A DNA stretch of 64,000 nucleotides from Flavobacteriaceae bacterium (GCA_018260565.1 JAGLAZ010000001.1:1-64000), one strand, 5' to 3'; positions 1-8,393 are shown, numbered from the stretch's first letter. Notes: generated by a model not told the origin, from the letters alone. Numbers and translations: made by a program.

Positions 1-50
1 TATGCAAATATAATTTTCAAAATGCGAAACTGGCTTTTTAAGGAATGACT

Positions 51-79
51 ATTTAATATCATTCCCAGGAATATTAAAT
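51..79. repeat. imperfect hairpin upstream of rpsA
   Basis: ATTTAAT (51-57) and ATTCC (61-65) pair with GGAAT (68-72) and ATTAAAT (73-79), leaving a three-base bulge and a two-base loop. It may end a transcript entering from outside the window or fold in the rpsA leader; no strong T-run follows, so its role is open. Confidence 0.3.
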
Positions 80-117
80 ATCTTATTATTTCAATGCTAA
101 ATATCCAGAATAATTTG

Positions 118-125
118 TAATTTTG
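118..125 (+). promoter_or_regulatory. candidate -7 element for rpsA
   Basis: TAATTTTG matches the Bacteroidota -7 consensus TAnnTTTG. No TTG lies at the expected -33 spacing, so support is one-sided. If used, rpsA would have an untranslated leader of about 105 bases, long enough for autoregulation by S1. Confidence 0.35.
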
Positions 126-234
126 CACCACTTTGCGAAAAAGAAGGATGCAAGGTTTAATTTCTTAAATATCAACTACTTCCGAAGCTGATTTTCTTAA
201 TATTCTTCTAAGCCCGGAATACAAATTTTTATTT

Positions 235-2097
235 ATGTCTGAAACGACAGTAAACAATCAGGAAAAGGAACTTTTGCAAAATGCAAACGTAGCACCTACT
301 GATTTTGATTGGGAGTCCTTTGAATCTGGTCTTGATGCAAGTGCGCGTCAAGAAAAAACAGATTTAGAAGAAATCTACAAAGGTTCTTTAAACAACCTTG
401 GGGAAGATGATATCATCATCGGCCGTGTGGTTCGCCTTACCGATAAAGAGGCAATCGTTGATATCAACTTCAAATCTGAAGGGGTAATTTCACTTAATGA
501 ATTCCGATACAATCATGGCCTTCAAGTAGGTGATGAGGTAGAGGTTATGGTGGATAAAAGAGAGGACAAAACAGGTCAGCTTCAATTATCTCACAGAAAA
601 GCCCGTACACTGAAGGCTTGGGATCGTGTGAACGAACTCAACGAAACAGGAGAAGTGGTAAATGGTTTAGTAAAATCTCGTACTAAAGGTGGAATGATTG
701 TAGATATCTTCGGTATTGAAGCATTCTTACCTGGATCTCAGATAGATGTAAAACCTATCAAAGATTACGATCAATATGTAGGAAAAACAATGGAATTCAA
801 GGTGGTAAAAATCAATCCTGAATTTAAAAACGTTGTAGTATCTCACAAAGCGCTTATTGAAGCGGATATTGAAGATCAGAAAAAAGAGATTATTGCTCAG
901 TTAGAAAAAGGTCAGGTATTAGAAGGTACTGTTAAGAATATTACTTCTTATGGTGTGTTCGTAGATTTAGGAGGTGTAGATGGTCTTATCCATATTACAG
1001 ATCTTAGCTGGAGCCGTGTAAATCATCCTTCCGAAGTTTTAGAAGATGGTCAGACGGTTAAAGTAGTTATCCTTGATTTTGATGATGAAAAAACAAGAAT
1101 CCAATTAGGTATGAAGCAACTGGAAGCTCATCCATGGGAGGATCTTGACAAAAATCTAAAAGTAGGAGACCGAGTAAAAGGTAAAGTAGTAGTTCTTGCT
1201 GACTATGGTGCATTTGTAGAAATTGCTCCTGGTGTGGAAGGATTGGTACACGTTTCTGAAATGTCTTGGAGTACACATTTAAGAAGTGCTGGTGACTTTG
1301 TAAAAGTAGGAGACGAAATAGAAGCAGAAGTTTTAGGAATAGAGCGTGAAGATCGCAGAATATCCTTGGGTATGAAACAATTAATGCAAGACCCTTGGGA
1401 TAATATCGAGAAAAAATACGAAATAGGAAGTAAGCACAGGGGTACTGTAAGAAACTTTACCAATTTCGGCGTATTCTTAGAATTAGAAGAAGGCATAGAT
1501 GGTCTTATTTATATTTCAGATCTATCTTGGACTAAAAAAATCAAACATCCATCTGAGTTTTGTAGCGTAGGAGATGTAATGGATGTAGTAGTATTAGAAG
1601 TAGACAATCAGAGCCGTAGAATATCTTTAGGACATAAGCAATTAAGCGAAAACCCTTGGGATAAGTATGAATCTAAATATGCGGAAGGTACCATCCATAC
1701 AGGAACTGCTACCGATGTATTTGATAAAGGTGCTCAAATCCAATTCGAAGATCAGGAAGTAGAAGCCTTTTGCCCATCCAGATTACTTGAAAAAGAAGAT
1801 GGTAGCAAAATCAAAAAAGGAGAATCTGCTGAATTCAAGGTAATTGAATTTAATAAAGATTTCAAACGCGTAGTAGTATCTCATTCTGGTACTTTCCGTG
1901 AAGAAGAAAAACGTGGAAGTAGAGGTGGCGACCATCAATCTAATAATTCAAACTCTGGAAACAAAAATTCTGGTAGTAAATATGAAGGTGGAAACTACAA
2001 CAACTCTCAGAATTTAAGTAGCAATGAAGAAAAATCTACCTTGGGAGATTTAGATGCATTAGCAGCGCTTAAAAAGAGAATGGAAGAAGGAAACTAA
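235..2097 (+). CDS. rpsA: 30S ribosomal protein S1
   Basis: Ribosomal protein S1 binds mRNA on the small subunit and helps start translation; in Bacteroidota, where Shine-Dalgarno sequences are rarely used, this role is thought to be especially important. The 620-residue protein shows six consecutive S1 (OB-fold) repeats at about residues 55-120, 138-205, 224-294, 311-383, 397-470 and 483-552. Repeats 3-5 carry the typical GVFVDL, GLIHI/GLVHV and ISLGMKQL-type segments and are the best conserved; repeat 6 is the most divergent. A Ser/Asn/Gly-rich tail (about 560-600) precedes a short charged C-terminus. The acidic N-terminal arm of about 50 residues is common in this phylum. The ATG is the first start in frame. 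rplS follows 116 bases downstream, after a hairpin. Confidence 0.97.
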   Translation: MSETTVNNQEKELLQNANVAPTDFDWESFESGLDASARQEKTDLEEIYKGSLNNLGEDDIIIGRVVRLTDKEAIVDINFKSEGVISLNEFRYNHGLQVGDEVEVMVDKREDKTGQLQLSHRKARTLKAWDRVNELNETGEVVNGLVKSRTKGGMIVDIFGIEAFLPGSQIDVKPIKDYDQYVGKTMEFKVVKINPEFKNVVVSHKALIEADIEDQKKEIIAQLEKGQVLEGTVKNITSYGVFVDLGGVDGLIHITDLSWSRVNHPSEVLEDGQTVKVVILDFDDEKTRIQLGMKQLEAHPWEDLDKNLKVGDRVKGKVVVLADYGAFVEIAPGVEGLVHVSEMSWSTHLRSAGDFVKVGDEIEAEVLGIEREDRRISLGMKQLMQDPWDNIEKKYEIGSKHRGTVRNFTNFGVFLELEEGIDGLIYISDLSWTKKIKHPSEFCSVGDVMDVVVLEVDNQSRRISLGHKQLSENPWDKYESKYAEGTIHTGTATDVFDKGAQIQFEDQEVEAFCPSRLLEKEDGSKIKKGESAEFKVIEFNKDFKRVVVSHSGTFREEEKRGSRGGDHQSNNSNSGNKNSGSKYEGGNYNNSQNLSSNEEKSTLGDLDALAALKKRMEEGN

Positions 2098-2104
2098 ATA
2101 AGAA

Positions 2105-2137
2105 TGCCTCCAATTTAGTTTGGAGGTATCCTTTATA
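2105..2137 (+). terminator. hairpin after rpsA
   Basis: CCTCCAA (2107-2113) and TTGGAGG (2120-2126) form a seven-base-pair stem, followed by a short T-containing stretch. It could end or attenuate rpsA transcription before rplS. A TTTG (2119-2122) and TAATTTCG (2143-2150), 20 bases apart, overlap it and resemble a promoter for rplS. Confidence 0.45.
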
Positions 2138-2213
2138 ATTATTAATTTCGCAACCTCTTATTAACCTCTGGTTTTAAACAGACGAATGTTGAAAGAGATA
2201 AAAACCAAATATT

Positions 2214-2561
2214 ATGGATTTAATTAAGTATGTACAAGATAAGTACATAGAAAAAAAAGAATTACCAAACTTTAAAGCTGGCGACAGCATTACTGTTTAT
2301 TACGAAATTCGTGAAGGTGCTAAAACCAGAATTCAGTTCTTTAAAGGAACAGTTATTCAGCTTCGAGGTACAGGTGCTACCAAAACATTTACCATCAGAA
2401 AAATTTCAGGTGATGTAGGTGTTGAACGTATATTTCCGCTGAATTTGCCTACTATTCAAAGAATTGTTTTAGATAGAAAAGGTAAAGTTCGTCGCGCAAG
2501 AATATTCTACTTTAGAAATCTACGTGGAAAAAAGGCAAGGATCAAAGATGCTCGTCATTAA
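2214..2561 (+). CDS. rplS: 50S ribosomal protein L19
   Basis: L19 sits at the interface of the two ribosomal subunits. The 115-residue length is normal for the family, and the protein shows the expected order: an N-terminal helix, the GDSITVYYEIREGAKTRIQ-type segment, an FKGTVIQLRG segment (residues about 43-52), TFTIRKISGDVGVERIFPL-type core, and a basic C-terminal tail with KVRRARIFYFRNLRGKKARI. The ATG at 2214 gives the usual N-terminus. It stands alone behind rpsA and ends just before a strong intrinsic terminator. In many bacteria it follows trmD; that partner is not here. Confidence 0.97.
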   Translation: MDLIKYVQDKYIEKKELPNFKAGDSITVYYEIREGAKTRIQFFKGTVIQLRGTGATKTFTIRKISGDVGVERIFPLNLPTIQRIVLDRKGKVRRARIFYFRNLRGKKARIKDARH

Positions 2562-2580
2562 AACCAAAAAAACAAATTTT

Positions 2581-2605
2581 AACCCGGCTTTTGCCGGGTT
2601 TTTTT
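2581..2605 (+). terminator. rho-independent terminator after rplS
   Basis: AACCCGGC (2581-2588) and GCCGGGTT (2593-2600) form an eight-base-pair GC-rich stem with a TTTT loop, followed by T2601-2605. It is oriented for rplS. The convergent XRE gene ends at 2604, inside the T-tract, so the hairpin may also catch its transcripts. Confidence 0.9.
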
Positions 2606-3278
2606 ATATATCATAGGCTTCTGCTGTCCCATCCGAAAAAAGTAACAATACCCTTTTAGGAATTTTACCCTGCGTATTTGTAGAGGAAATTAATGGAGTA
2701 GAGGATTGAGAAGTATTAGCTTTGAATTCCTGAGAATTTATTTCGTTTAATTCTTTAAAACCTGTTGATTGGGAAATGATAGGAACTCCAGAAGTACCAG
2801 TTTCTTGTAATTTTTTATCGTTTTTATCTTTAAAATCATCATTTTGGTCATTTTCTACTGGAAAATTTAAAGTTTGGATGTTCATTACCGGCGATGGGAG
2901 ATCATCTGTTTTAGGGCTATTACTGGAAGTCACATTTAGCGGCTGCCTTAATGTTTCCGCGTCATTAGGATCATTAATTGTTTTATTTTGGTCTTTAGAT
3001 GAACTTTTTAATATTGGAGAATTAGAAGCCTCGCTAATTACTTTATCCGCACCCTTATTTTTTAATTCTACTTTTTCACCCGATCCCGAAAGTAACCAAT
3101 CCCAACGATATTCTGGAAAACTTTCCTTTATTTTCAAAACAAGATCCAATGAAGGCTTGTTCCTCCCAGATTGTATATGGCTTAAAGTAGAGCGGGGTAT
3201 GCCAATTCGCTCTGCAAAATCCCCAGGAGGCAAATTGGACTCTTGCAATATCAATAAAATTCTTTCTGAAATTTCCAT
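2604..3278 (-). CDS. XRE-family helix-turn-helix regulator
   Basis: A DNA-binding protein of 224 residues. Residues about 1-60 form a Cro/C1-type helix-turn-helix; FAERIGIPRSTLSHIQSGR (about 21-39) is the turn and recognition region and is followed by the usual NKPSLDLVLKI segment. The middle (about 70-200) is Ser/Thr/Asn-rich and low in complexity, likely a flexible linker. The last 17 residues (KRVLLLFSDGTAEAYDI) resemble a short hydrophobic tail (LFYxDGTF-like) that I recall from other Bacteroidota XRE proteins. No protease or ligand domain is visible. The ATG lies only about five bases from a TATCTTTG -7 element, so the mRNA may be nearly leaderless. The adjoining upstream DNA holds repeated TTGTAA sites that could be its operators. 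Targets are unknown. Confidence 0.8.
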   Translation of the reverse strand: MEISERILLILQESNLPPGDFAERIGIPRSTLSHIQSGRNKPSLDLVLKIKESFPEYRWDWLLSGSGEKVELKNKGADKVISEASNSPILKSSSKDQNKTINDPNDAETLRQPLNVTSSNSPKTDDLPSPVMNIQTLNFPVENDQNDDFKDKNDKKLQETGTSGVPIISQSTGFKELNEINSQEFKANTSQSSTPLISSTNTQGKIPKRVLLLFSDGTAEAYDI

Positions 3279-3687
3279 ATTACAAAGATAAATTAAATTT
3301 CAACTTTGTAAACTATAAATTACTTGATTTACTATATTACACTTGTAATCTATGTTTTTAATATTGTAACATTAAATAACAAGGAAATTATCAAAAATTC
3401 TACAAAATCCTATTTTATTTAAATTAACATTGTAATTATCAAATTATACTTTGTAATTAATAAGTTTTATTATAATTATTTAAATATCATTTGATATGTA
3501 AATTAAAACAGAAAAATAAAAGAAAAAATTATACTCCACAACATGAATTAAATTCACACATTTATACTTAAAGTAGATTTAAAAATTATATTGAAGTAAT
3601 TAATGTAAGTTTCTGAAGAACTGAAATTTAAAGTTAAAAAATATCATTAATACAATACACATATTTATAAACTGACATAATGACATT
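3279..3687. promoter_or_regulatory. intergenic region with repeated TTGTAA sites
   Basis: This very AT-rich gap between divergent genes has no credible gene. It holds a minus-strand TATCTTTG -7 element for the XRE gene (3283-3290); an 8-base inverted repeat TTACAAAG (3280-3287)/CTTTGTAA (3304-3311); a palindrome ATTACA-CT-TGTAAT (3336-3349); and TTGTAA at 3306, 3343, 3364, 3430 and 3451. The pairs 3343/3364 and 3430/3451 are each exactly 21 bases apart. Operators for the XRE protein are the simplest reading, but this is inference. Confidence 0.5.
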
Positions 3688-4869
3688 TTGAGGAAAACCT
3701 TTTGCTTGATATTCCTTGATAATGTTATATTTGAAAACAAAAAAGAATTTACAACATTGATTTTACTTTACAACAGATATTACCCGCCAAAAAAAATAAA
3801 TGAAAAGTTTACGAACGTAAAAACTTATGGGTTAAAAACAATCGGTTATTCTTTTACAGGTAAAGAAATTATTGTTCTAGAATTTGGTACAGGAAGCTTT
3901 CAGATAGGAGCCTGGTGCGGTATGCATGGAAATGAAACTACTGCTATTCGTGCTATAGATAAAATATTTAACACTTCTCAATATGAAAATCGTTTACAGG
4001 AAATAGTAGAAACTATCACATTTTCTTGTATTCTTTGTTTAAATCCAGACGGTGCAGAGGCTTATACACGGGAAAATGCTCAAGGAATTGATATCAATAG
4101 AGATTTCCATAACAAAGAAACTCCAGAGATGGTTTTACTACAAAAATTTGTTTTAGAGCATAAACCCATCTTTAAATTACTATTAAATCTACATGATCAG
4201 CGAAGCATTTTTCATATAGGTCCTTTACCGGCAAGTCTATCAATCTTAGCCCCAAGTTATAATCATGAAATGGAGATTAATGAAACTCGACTGAAAGCAA
4301 TGGAAAGGATAGCTGCAGCTATGAAATTGCTTCCTATGGATACTCATCCTTATATTTCAAGATTTACAGATGAATATTATCCAACTGCTACAGGAGATAA
4401 CTTTACAGCCTTGGGATTTCCAACGGTTCTTATTGAGAGTGGACACGATGTTTTAAGTTATGAAAGAAATTTAAGTACTGATATATTGGTTGAGATGATA
4501 GTAGGAATATTTTCAAGTGTAAATGAACATATCCAAAATTTTAAAGATGTTTACAATCAAATTAAAGAAAATGAAACAAACGCCTGTGATGAATTAATTA
4601 CAGATGTAAAAATTATTGGAGACGACTTTAATTACAATTGTGAATTAGGATTGTATTTTAAGGAGGTATTAAAATCAGAAAGAGAAGGTGTTATTGATCT
4701 TGTGCCTGTTTTACATAAGAAATCCCAATTGAACAAGCAATTGGGATTAACTTATTGGAAAAAATCTTCTGCGAAGGAATATAATTTTCCAAATTTAACC
4801 TTGGATGATTATAATAATCTAGAGAAAGGATCGCCTTTACCTTTTACTTTATACAAAAGGCAACTTTGA
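3688..4869 (+). CDS. M14-family zinc carboxypeptidase-like protein
   Basis: Probable zinc-dependent peptidase or amidohydrolase of the M14 (carboxypeptidase A/succinylglutamate desuccinylase) group. Visible motifs are MHGNE (zinc His and Glu), NPDG and GIDINRDF (substrate-binding Asn-Arg pair), LNLHDQR (third zinc ligand His) and PTVLIESGHD (catalytic Glu region). No signal peptide is visible, so it is probably cytoplasmic. The start is unclear: there is no ATG in frame before the MHGNE motif. TTG codons at 3688, 3706 and 3757 are possible; a promoter-like pair at 3706-3733 favours 3757, giving about 370 residues beginning ILLYNRYYPP. An ATG at 3680 in another frame stops after three codons. 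The 3' end overlaps convergent gcvT by 21 bases. Substrate is unknown. Confidence 0.72.
   Translation: MRKTFCLIFLDNVIFENKKEFTTLILLYNRYYPPKKINEKFTNVKTYGLKTIGYSFTGKEIIVLEFGTGSFQIGAWCGMHGNETTAIRAIDKIFNTSQYENRLQEIVETITFSCILCLNPDGAEAYTRENAQGIDINRDFHNKETPEMVLLQKFVLEHKPIFKLLLNLHDQRSIFHIGPLPASLSILAPSYNHEMEINETRLKAMERIAAAMKLLPMDTHPYISRFTDEYYPTATGDNFTALGFPTVLIESGHDVLSYERNLSTDILVEMIVGIFSSVNEHIQNFKDVYNQIKENETNACDELITDVKIIGDDFNYNCELGLYFKEVLKSEREGVIDLVPVLHKKSQLNKQLGLTYWKKSSAKEYNFPNLTLDDYNNLEKGSPLPFTLYKRQL
3706..3733 (+). promoter_or_regulatory. candidate promoter for the M14-like gene
   Basis: TTG (3706-3708) and TATATTTG (3726-3733) are 17 bases apart and fit the Bacteroidota -33/-7 pattern. If real, translation must begin downstream, favouring the TTG at 3757 over the one at 3688. 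Confidence 0.4.
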
Positions 4870-5934
4870 AACAATAGCGGGTAGATTTTTATCCCGTACT
4901 TGAATATATAGTGTTGAACCTACATTAGCGTTTTCAGTGCTTACATATGCTAAACCAATACCTTTCTGTAACATAGGACTCATAGTACCGCTAGTAACTT
5001 CCCCAACTGTATTTCCATTATTATCCACTATTTTATACCCATGCCGGGCGATACCCTTGCTATCAAGAATAAACCCTACAAGTTTTCTACTTACCCCATT
5101 TAGCTTTTGCTTTTCTATTATTCCTTTTCCTAAAAATTCTTTAGAAAATTTTGTAATCCACCCAAGGCCGGCCTCTATAGGGCTGGTAGTATCATTAAGT
5201 TCATTTCCGTACAAGCAGTAGCCTTTTTCTAATCTTAAGGTGTCTCTAGAGGCCAAACCACAAGGTTCAACTTTTTCATTTTCCTTTGTTCCAGCATTTA
5301 AAATTAAATCCCATACTTTTTCTACCTCCTCATTTTTAATATAAAGTTCATATCCTCCAGAACCAGTATAACCCGTATTTGAAATGATTACATTCTCTAC
5401 ATCCCCTATATTTCCAATTGTAAAATGATAATAAGGCACATCATGAACATTTACATTTGTAAATTGCAGCAATATTTCCTCTGCTTTTGGACCCTGTAGA
5501 GCGATAAGTCCGTATTCTGCAGATTGATTTGTAATGTTTGCATTAAACTTTTGGTTATACAGTTGTACAAATTTCCAATCTTTATCAATATTAGATGCGT
5601 TAACTACCAAGAGGTATTTTTGATCTTCTAATTTATAAACGATTAAATCATCTACTACGCCACCATGTTCGTTGGGAAAAGCTGAGTACTGCGCTTGACC
5701 AATGTTTAGTTTTGATACATCATTCGTAGTTATATACTGGAGTAAGGGTTCAGCATTTGGTCCTTCAATAAAAAATTGACCCATATGGGAAACATCAAAA
5801 ATTCCAACCGCATTCCGTACGGCCATATGTTCTTGAATAACTCCACTGTATTGCACAGGCATTTCATACCCCCCAAATTCCACCATTTTAGCTCCCATTG
5901 CATGGTGCTTTGAATTGAGAACGGTCTTTTTCAT
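4849..5934 (-). CDS. gcvT: aminomethyltransferase (glycine cleavage T-protein)
   Basis: GcvT transfers the methylene group from the aminomethyl-lipoyl H-protein to tetrahydrofolate, releasing ammonia, in the glycine cleavage system. The 361-residue protein has the normal family length. The N-terminal HHAMGAKMVEFGGYEMPVQY and FDVSHMGQ segments are characteristic, as are NTGYTGSGGYELY in the middle and DTLRLEKGYCLYGNEL further on; the C-terminal barrel contains GEVTSGTMSP. It is the last gene of the yidD-lgt-mscL-idi-gcvT run and overlaps idi by four bases (ATGA). Its 3' end overlaps the convergent M14-like gene. No gcvH or gcvP lies in the window. A dihydrolipoyl dehydrogenase (L-protein) gene is at 31095. 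Confidence 0.96.
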   Translation of the reverse strand: MKKTVLNSKHHAMGAKMVEFGGYEMPVQYSGVIQEHMAVRNAVGIFDVSHMGQFFIEGPNAEPLLQYITTNDVSKLNIGQAQYSAFPNEHGGVVDDLIVYKLEDQKYLLVVNASNIDKDWKFVQLYNQKFNANITNQSAEYGLIALQGPKAEEILLQFTNVNVHDVPYYHFTIGNIGDVENVIISNTGYTGSGGYELYIKNEEVEKVWDLILNAGTKENEKVEPCGLASRDTLRLEKGYCLYGNELNDTTSPIEAGLGWITKFSKEFLGKGIIEKQKLNGVSRKLVGFILDSKGIARHGYKIVDNNGNTVGEVTSGTMSPMLQKGIGLAYVSTENANVGSTLYIQVRDKNLPAIVSKLPFV

Positions 5935-6473
5935 AATAAATTTATATAGTTGTCTAAAATAATTTTAAACCATACAGTAAAAGATTCTGGTTGGTTAGTG
6001 ATTTCTGTTGTTAAATCTTTGATATTGATATAACGAACTGCCATTACCTCTTCTGGATTTGCTTTACAATCTCCAGCATAAATGCCAGTAAATACATGGT
6101 CCAATTCATGTTCCCATAATCCTTCGCCAACGTCTGCCTTGTATATAAAATGGAATGATGGTTTTAGATCCACTTGTATCCCCAATTCTTCATTTAATCG
6201 ACGTTTAGCTGCTTCTTGATAAGATTCATGAATATAAGGATGAGAGCAAACAGCATTGGTCCATAATCCAGGAGAATGATATTTAGATAGTGCTCTCCTT
6301 TGAAGCAGCATTTCTCCGTTTTCATTAAATAAAAAAACAGAAAAAGCGCGGTGAAGGAGTGCTTCACGATGCGCTTTTATTTTTTCCTCTATCCCTAAAA
6401 CTCGATCGGATTCATCTACATGAACCACGTAAGGATAGGGTATAGAATTATGCTGTATAAGAGTATCCTCCAT
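5931..6473 (-). CDS. idi: isopentenyl-diphosphate delta-isomerase, type I
   Basis: Interconverts isopentenyl diphosphate and dimethylallyl diphosphate for isoprenoid synthesis. At 180 residues it has the usual type I length and Nudix-like fold. The catalytic cysteine is in TNAVCSHP (around residue 73), followed by the Nudix-like helix EAAKRRLNEELGI, and the catalytic glutamate region is WEHELDHVF. The N-terminal VHVDESDRVLG segment is also typical. The stop overlaps gcvT (ATGA) and the ATG abuts the mscL stop, so translation is probably coupled. Most bacteria using the MEP pathway keep Idi as a helper that balances the two isomers; which pathway is used here cannot be told from this window. 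Confidence 0.95.
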   Translation of the reverse strand: MEDTLIQHNSIPYPYVVHVDESDRVLGIEEKIKAHREALLHRAFSVFLFNENGEMLLQRRALSKYHSPGLWTNAVCSHPYIHESYQEAAKRRLNEELGIQVDLKPSFHFIYKADVGEGLWEHELDHVFTGIYAGDCKANPEEVMAVRYINIKDLTTEITNQPESFTVWFKIILDNYINLL

Positions 6474-6847
6474 TAACTTTTTTGACGGAGACTGTCCCGT
6501 ATTTCCATTAATAGTTTTTCTTGAGTACTTGGTTCTATAATAGCTCCTACAGCAGGTTTTTTCAATTTATTGACAGCTTTTATTAAACTAAATAAAACCA
6601 ATGCTATCATAAAGAATGAAAGTAAAGCGCTTAGGAAATTCCCGTATTTTACTCCATGCCAAGAAAGTTCGCTAATATTTTTAGCTCCTATAGTCTCCAG
6701 TGCTGGATTGAGTAAAAGTGGTGTGATAATATCTTCCACTAACGAGTTTACAATTTTTCCTACTGCACCACCAATAATTACACCTACTGCGAGATCTAAT
6801 ACGTTGCCTGTAATAGCAAATTCTTTAAATTCTTTTACGAATCCCAT
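6473..6847 (-). CDS. mscL: large-conductance mechanosensitive channel MscL
   Basis: MscL opens under membrane tension and releases solutes during hypo-osmotic shock. The 124-residue protein has the standard layout: N-terminal amphipathic helix MGFVKEFKEFAITGNVLDLA, pore-lining first transmembrane helix with the AVGVIIGGAVGKIVNSLVED pattern (about 21-40), a periplasmic loop, a second transmembrane helix (about 70-92) and a cytoplasmic C-terminal helix. It lies 43 bases after lgt and shares its stop base with the idi start, so it is probably transcribed with its envelope and lipid neighbours. Confidence 0.96.
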   Translation of the reverse strand: MGFVKEFKEFAITGNVLDLAVGVIIGGAVGKIVNSLVEDIITPLLLNPALETIGAKNISELSWHGVKYGNFLSALLSFFMIALVLFSLIKAVNKLKKPAVGAIIEPSTQEKLLMEIRDSLRQKS

Positions 6848-6890
6848 AATTTATATTTTTTGCAATATTACGCATTATTAATATACTTTT

Positions 6891-8180
6891 TTATACTATT
6901 CTCTGTTTTCTTGTATAACTGAGTAATAATATAACAATTCCTAAGAGTATAAAAGGGAAAGATAAGATTTGACCCGTGTTAAAAAAATCAGTTTTTATTT
7001 TTTCTACTCCTTGAGGTTCTTTAAGGAATTCAACTAATACTCGTATTCCAAATAGAACTATTAAGAAAAATCCAAAAAGCCAGCCCATTTTATTTTTAGC
7101 ATTTGTTTTTTTATACAAAACCCAGAGGATAATAAAAAGGGTAAAATATCCTGCAGCTTCAAACAATTGGCTTGGATATCTAGGTATTACGGCCCCATAG
7201 TCTGTACTCATTTGTGGGAATAAAACTGCAAATGGAGAACCAGATGGTGCAGGTTTTCCAATTATTTCAGAGTTGAAAAAATTTCCTACTCTTACAAATG
7301 CCCCACCTATAGCAGATACGATACCCAGTCTATCAAATACCCAAAGAGGATTTTTCTTTACTGTTTTAATGCTATAGATAATGGTCGTTATTAATATTAA
7401 GGTAGCTGCTCCATGACTGGCAAGGCCTGAAAATCCTGTAAATTCAAAGACAGGAACAGTACGGATAGGTAAAAATACAGCCAAGGGATCTTGAGAAAAT
7501 AATTCTCTTTCGTAAAAAAATACATGCCCTAGACGCGCACCAAAAATAGCTCCTAATATTGTCCAGGCTGCAAATGGCTCCACTAAGGCGGTATTAACAC
7601 CATCCCATTTATATATTTTTACCATTAAAATATAGCCTATACCAAAGGCTAAAAGCCACATCAAGCTATAAAAATGCAAAGTAAAATTGCCTAATTTTAA
7701 ACCTGAAATAGGGTCCCAAATCATGAAATCTGGTTGGGGACTTATTTTTTCTATTTCTGAATCTGCGGAAGAGGTAGATGTAGATTTACTTAATAAATAT
7801 TTTGTTTCTCTAGGTAAATCTTCTCCTTTTTGTACCAATAATAATTCTCCCTTTTTATCGTAGGCTGAAATGCCTCTACCAATCACAAATTCAGAAAAGT
7901 ATTGGATGTTTCTTCTCTGGACTTCAGATTCTGGAACAAGATTTTTTCTATTTATATAAATTAAAGTAGGTGTATTTGTATTAGATTGTTTTGAATTGGC
8001 ATCCACACGATCAATAAATTCTGATAAATCATTTCCAGCTATTAAGTTGGCTTTTTTGCCTGGTATACCTTTAACTGGTATTTCTATATTAGGACTGGGT
8101 ACGGGTAAATTTGTTCCTGGTTGAGAATATCCAATTATAAAAATTAAGGATAAAATGCTGCTAAATATATAGTTTATCAT
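6891..8180 (-). CDS. lgt: prolipoprotein diacylglyceryl transferase with N-terminal extension
   Basis: Lgt moves diacylglycerol from phosphatidylglycerol onto the lipobox cysteine of prelipoproteins in the inner membrane. The Lgt fold begins near residue 153 (MIWDPISG) and shows about seven membrane segments, the HGAA motif at 256-259 (HGGL in most members), and the signature RVGNFFNSEIIG near 297-308. Most Lgt proteins are about 260-300 residues; this one is 429. The extra 150 residues begin with a signal-peptide-like stretch ending near SQPGT, continue with a Pro/Asn-rich segment, and contain an unrecognised domain (PTLIYINRKN to VQKGEDLPRETKYLL). No stop or frame break separates the two parts. 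The gene starts three bases after yidD and is followed by mscL. Confidence 0.93.
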   Translation of the reverse strand: MINYIFSSILSLIFIIGYSQPGTNLPVPSPNIEIPVKGIPGKKANLIAGNDLSEFIDRVDANSKQSNTNTPTLIYINRKNLVPESEVQRRNIQYFSEFVIGRGISAYDKKGELLLVQKGEDLPRETKYLLSKSTSTSSADSEIEKISPQPDFMIWDPISGLKLGNFTLHFYSLMWLLAFGIGYILMVKIYKWDGVNTALVEPFAAWTILGAIFGARLGHVFFYERELFSQDPLAVFLPIRTVPVFEFTGFSGLASHGAATLILITTIIYSIKTVKKNPLWVFDRLGIVSAIGGAFVRVGNFFNSEIIGKPAPSGSPFAVLFPQMSTDYGAVIPRYPSQLFEAAGYFTLFIILWVLYKKTNAKNKMGWLFGFFLIVLFGIRVLVEFLKEPQGVEKIKTDFFNTGQILSFPFILLGIVILLLSYTRKQRIV

Positions 8181-8183
8181 AGG

Positions 8184-8393
8184 CTAAGGTACTGGGTCAT
8201 AGCCGGATCCTCCCCAAGGATAACAGCGTATTATTCTTTTAAGTCCCATCCATATTCCTTTTATGGCACCATACCTTTCTATTGCTTCCAGACTATACTG
8301 AGAGCAGGTAGGCGTATAACGGCAGTTTCTCCCAAGATAAGGCGAAATTGCCAATTGATAGAAACGAATTAAAATTTGAATAAGGTTTTTCAG
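8184..8393 (-). CDS. yidD: YidD, membrane protein insertion efficiency factor, with CTG start
   Basis: YidD is a small membrane-associated protein that helps YidC/Sec-dependent insertion. The 69 codons encode the diagnostic features: an amphipathic N-terminal helix ([20 protein letters not shown]), [21 protein letters not shown] with conserved cysteines, and the ending [14 protein letters not shown]. In frame, a TAA lies two codons before the CTG at 8391-8393 and there is no ATG, GTG or TTG near the N-terminus; the first TTG lies inside the conserved helix. CTG at 8393, preceding the expected AAA-AAC codons, is therefore the likely start, with GTC or ATT as alternatives. A TATTTTTG -7 element 15 bases upstream leaves no room for an earlier start. 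lgt follows three bases later. Confidence 0.85.
   Translation of the reverse strand: MKNLIQILIRFYQLAISPYLGRNCRYTPTCSQYSLEAIERYGAIKGIWMGLKRIIRCYPWGGSGYDPVP

Noticed and set aside
2776..3291. 171-codon plus-strand frame opposite the XRE gene
   Set aside because: It is the antisense shadow of a recognisable regulator, with Ser/Leu/Phe-rich, non-protein-like composition.
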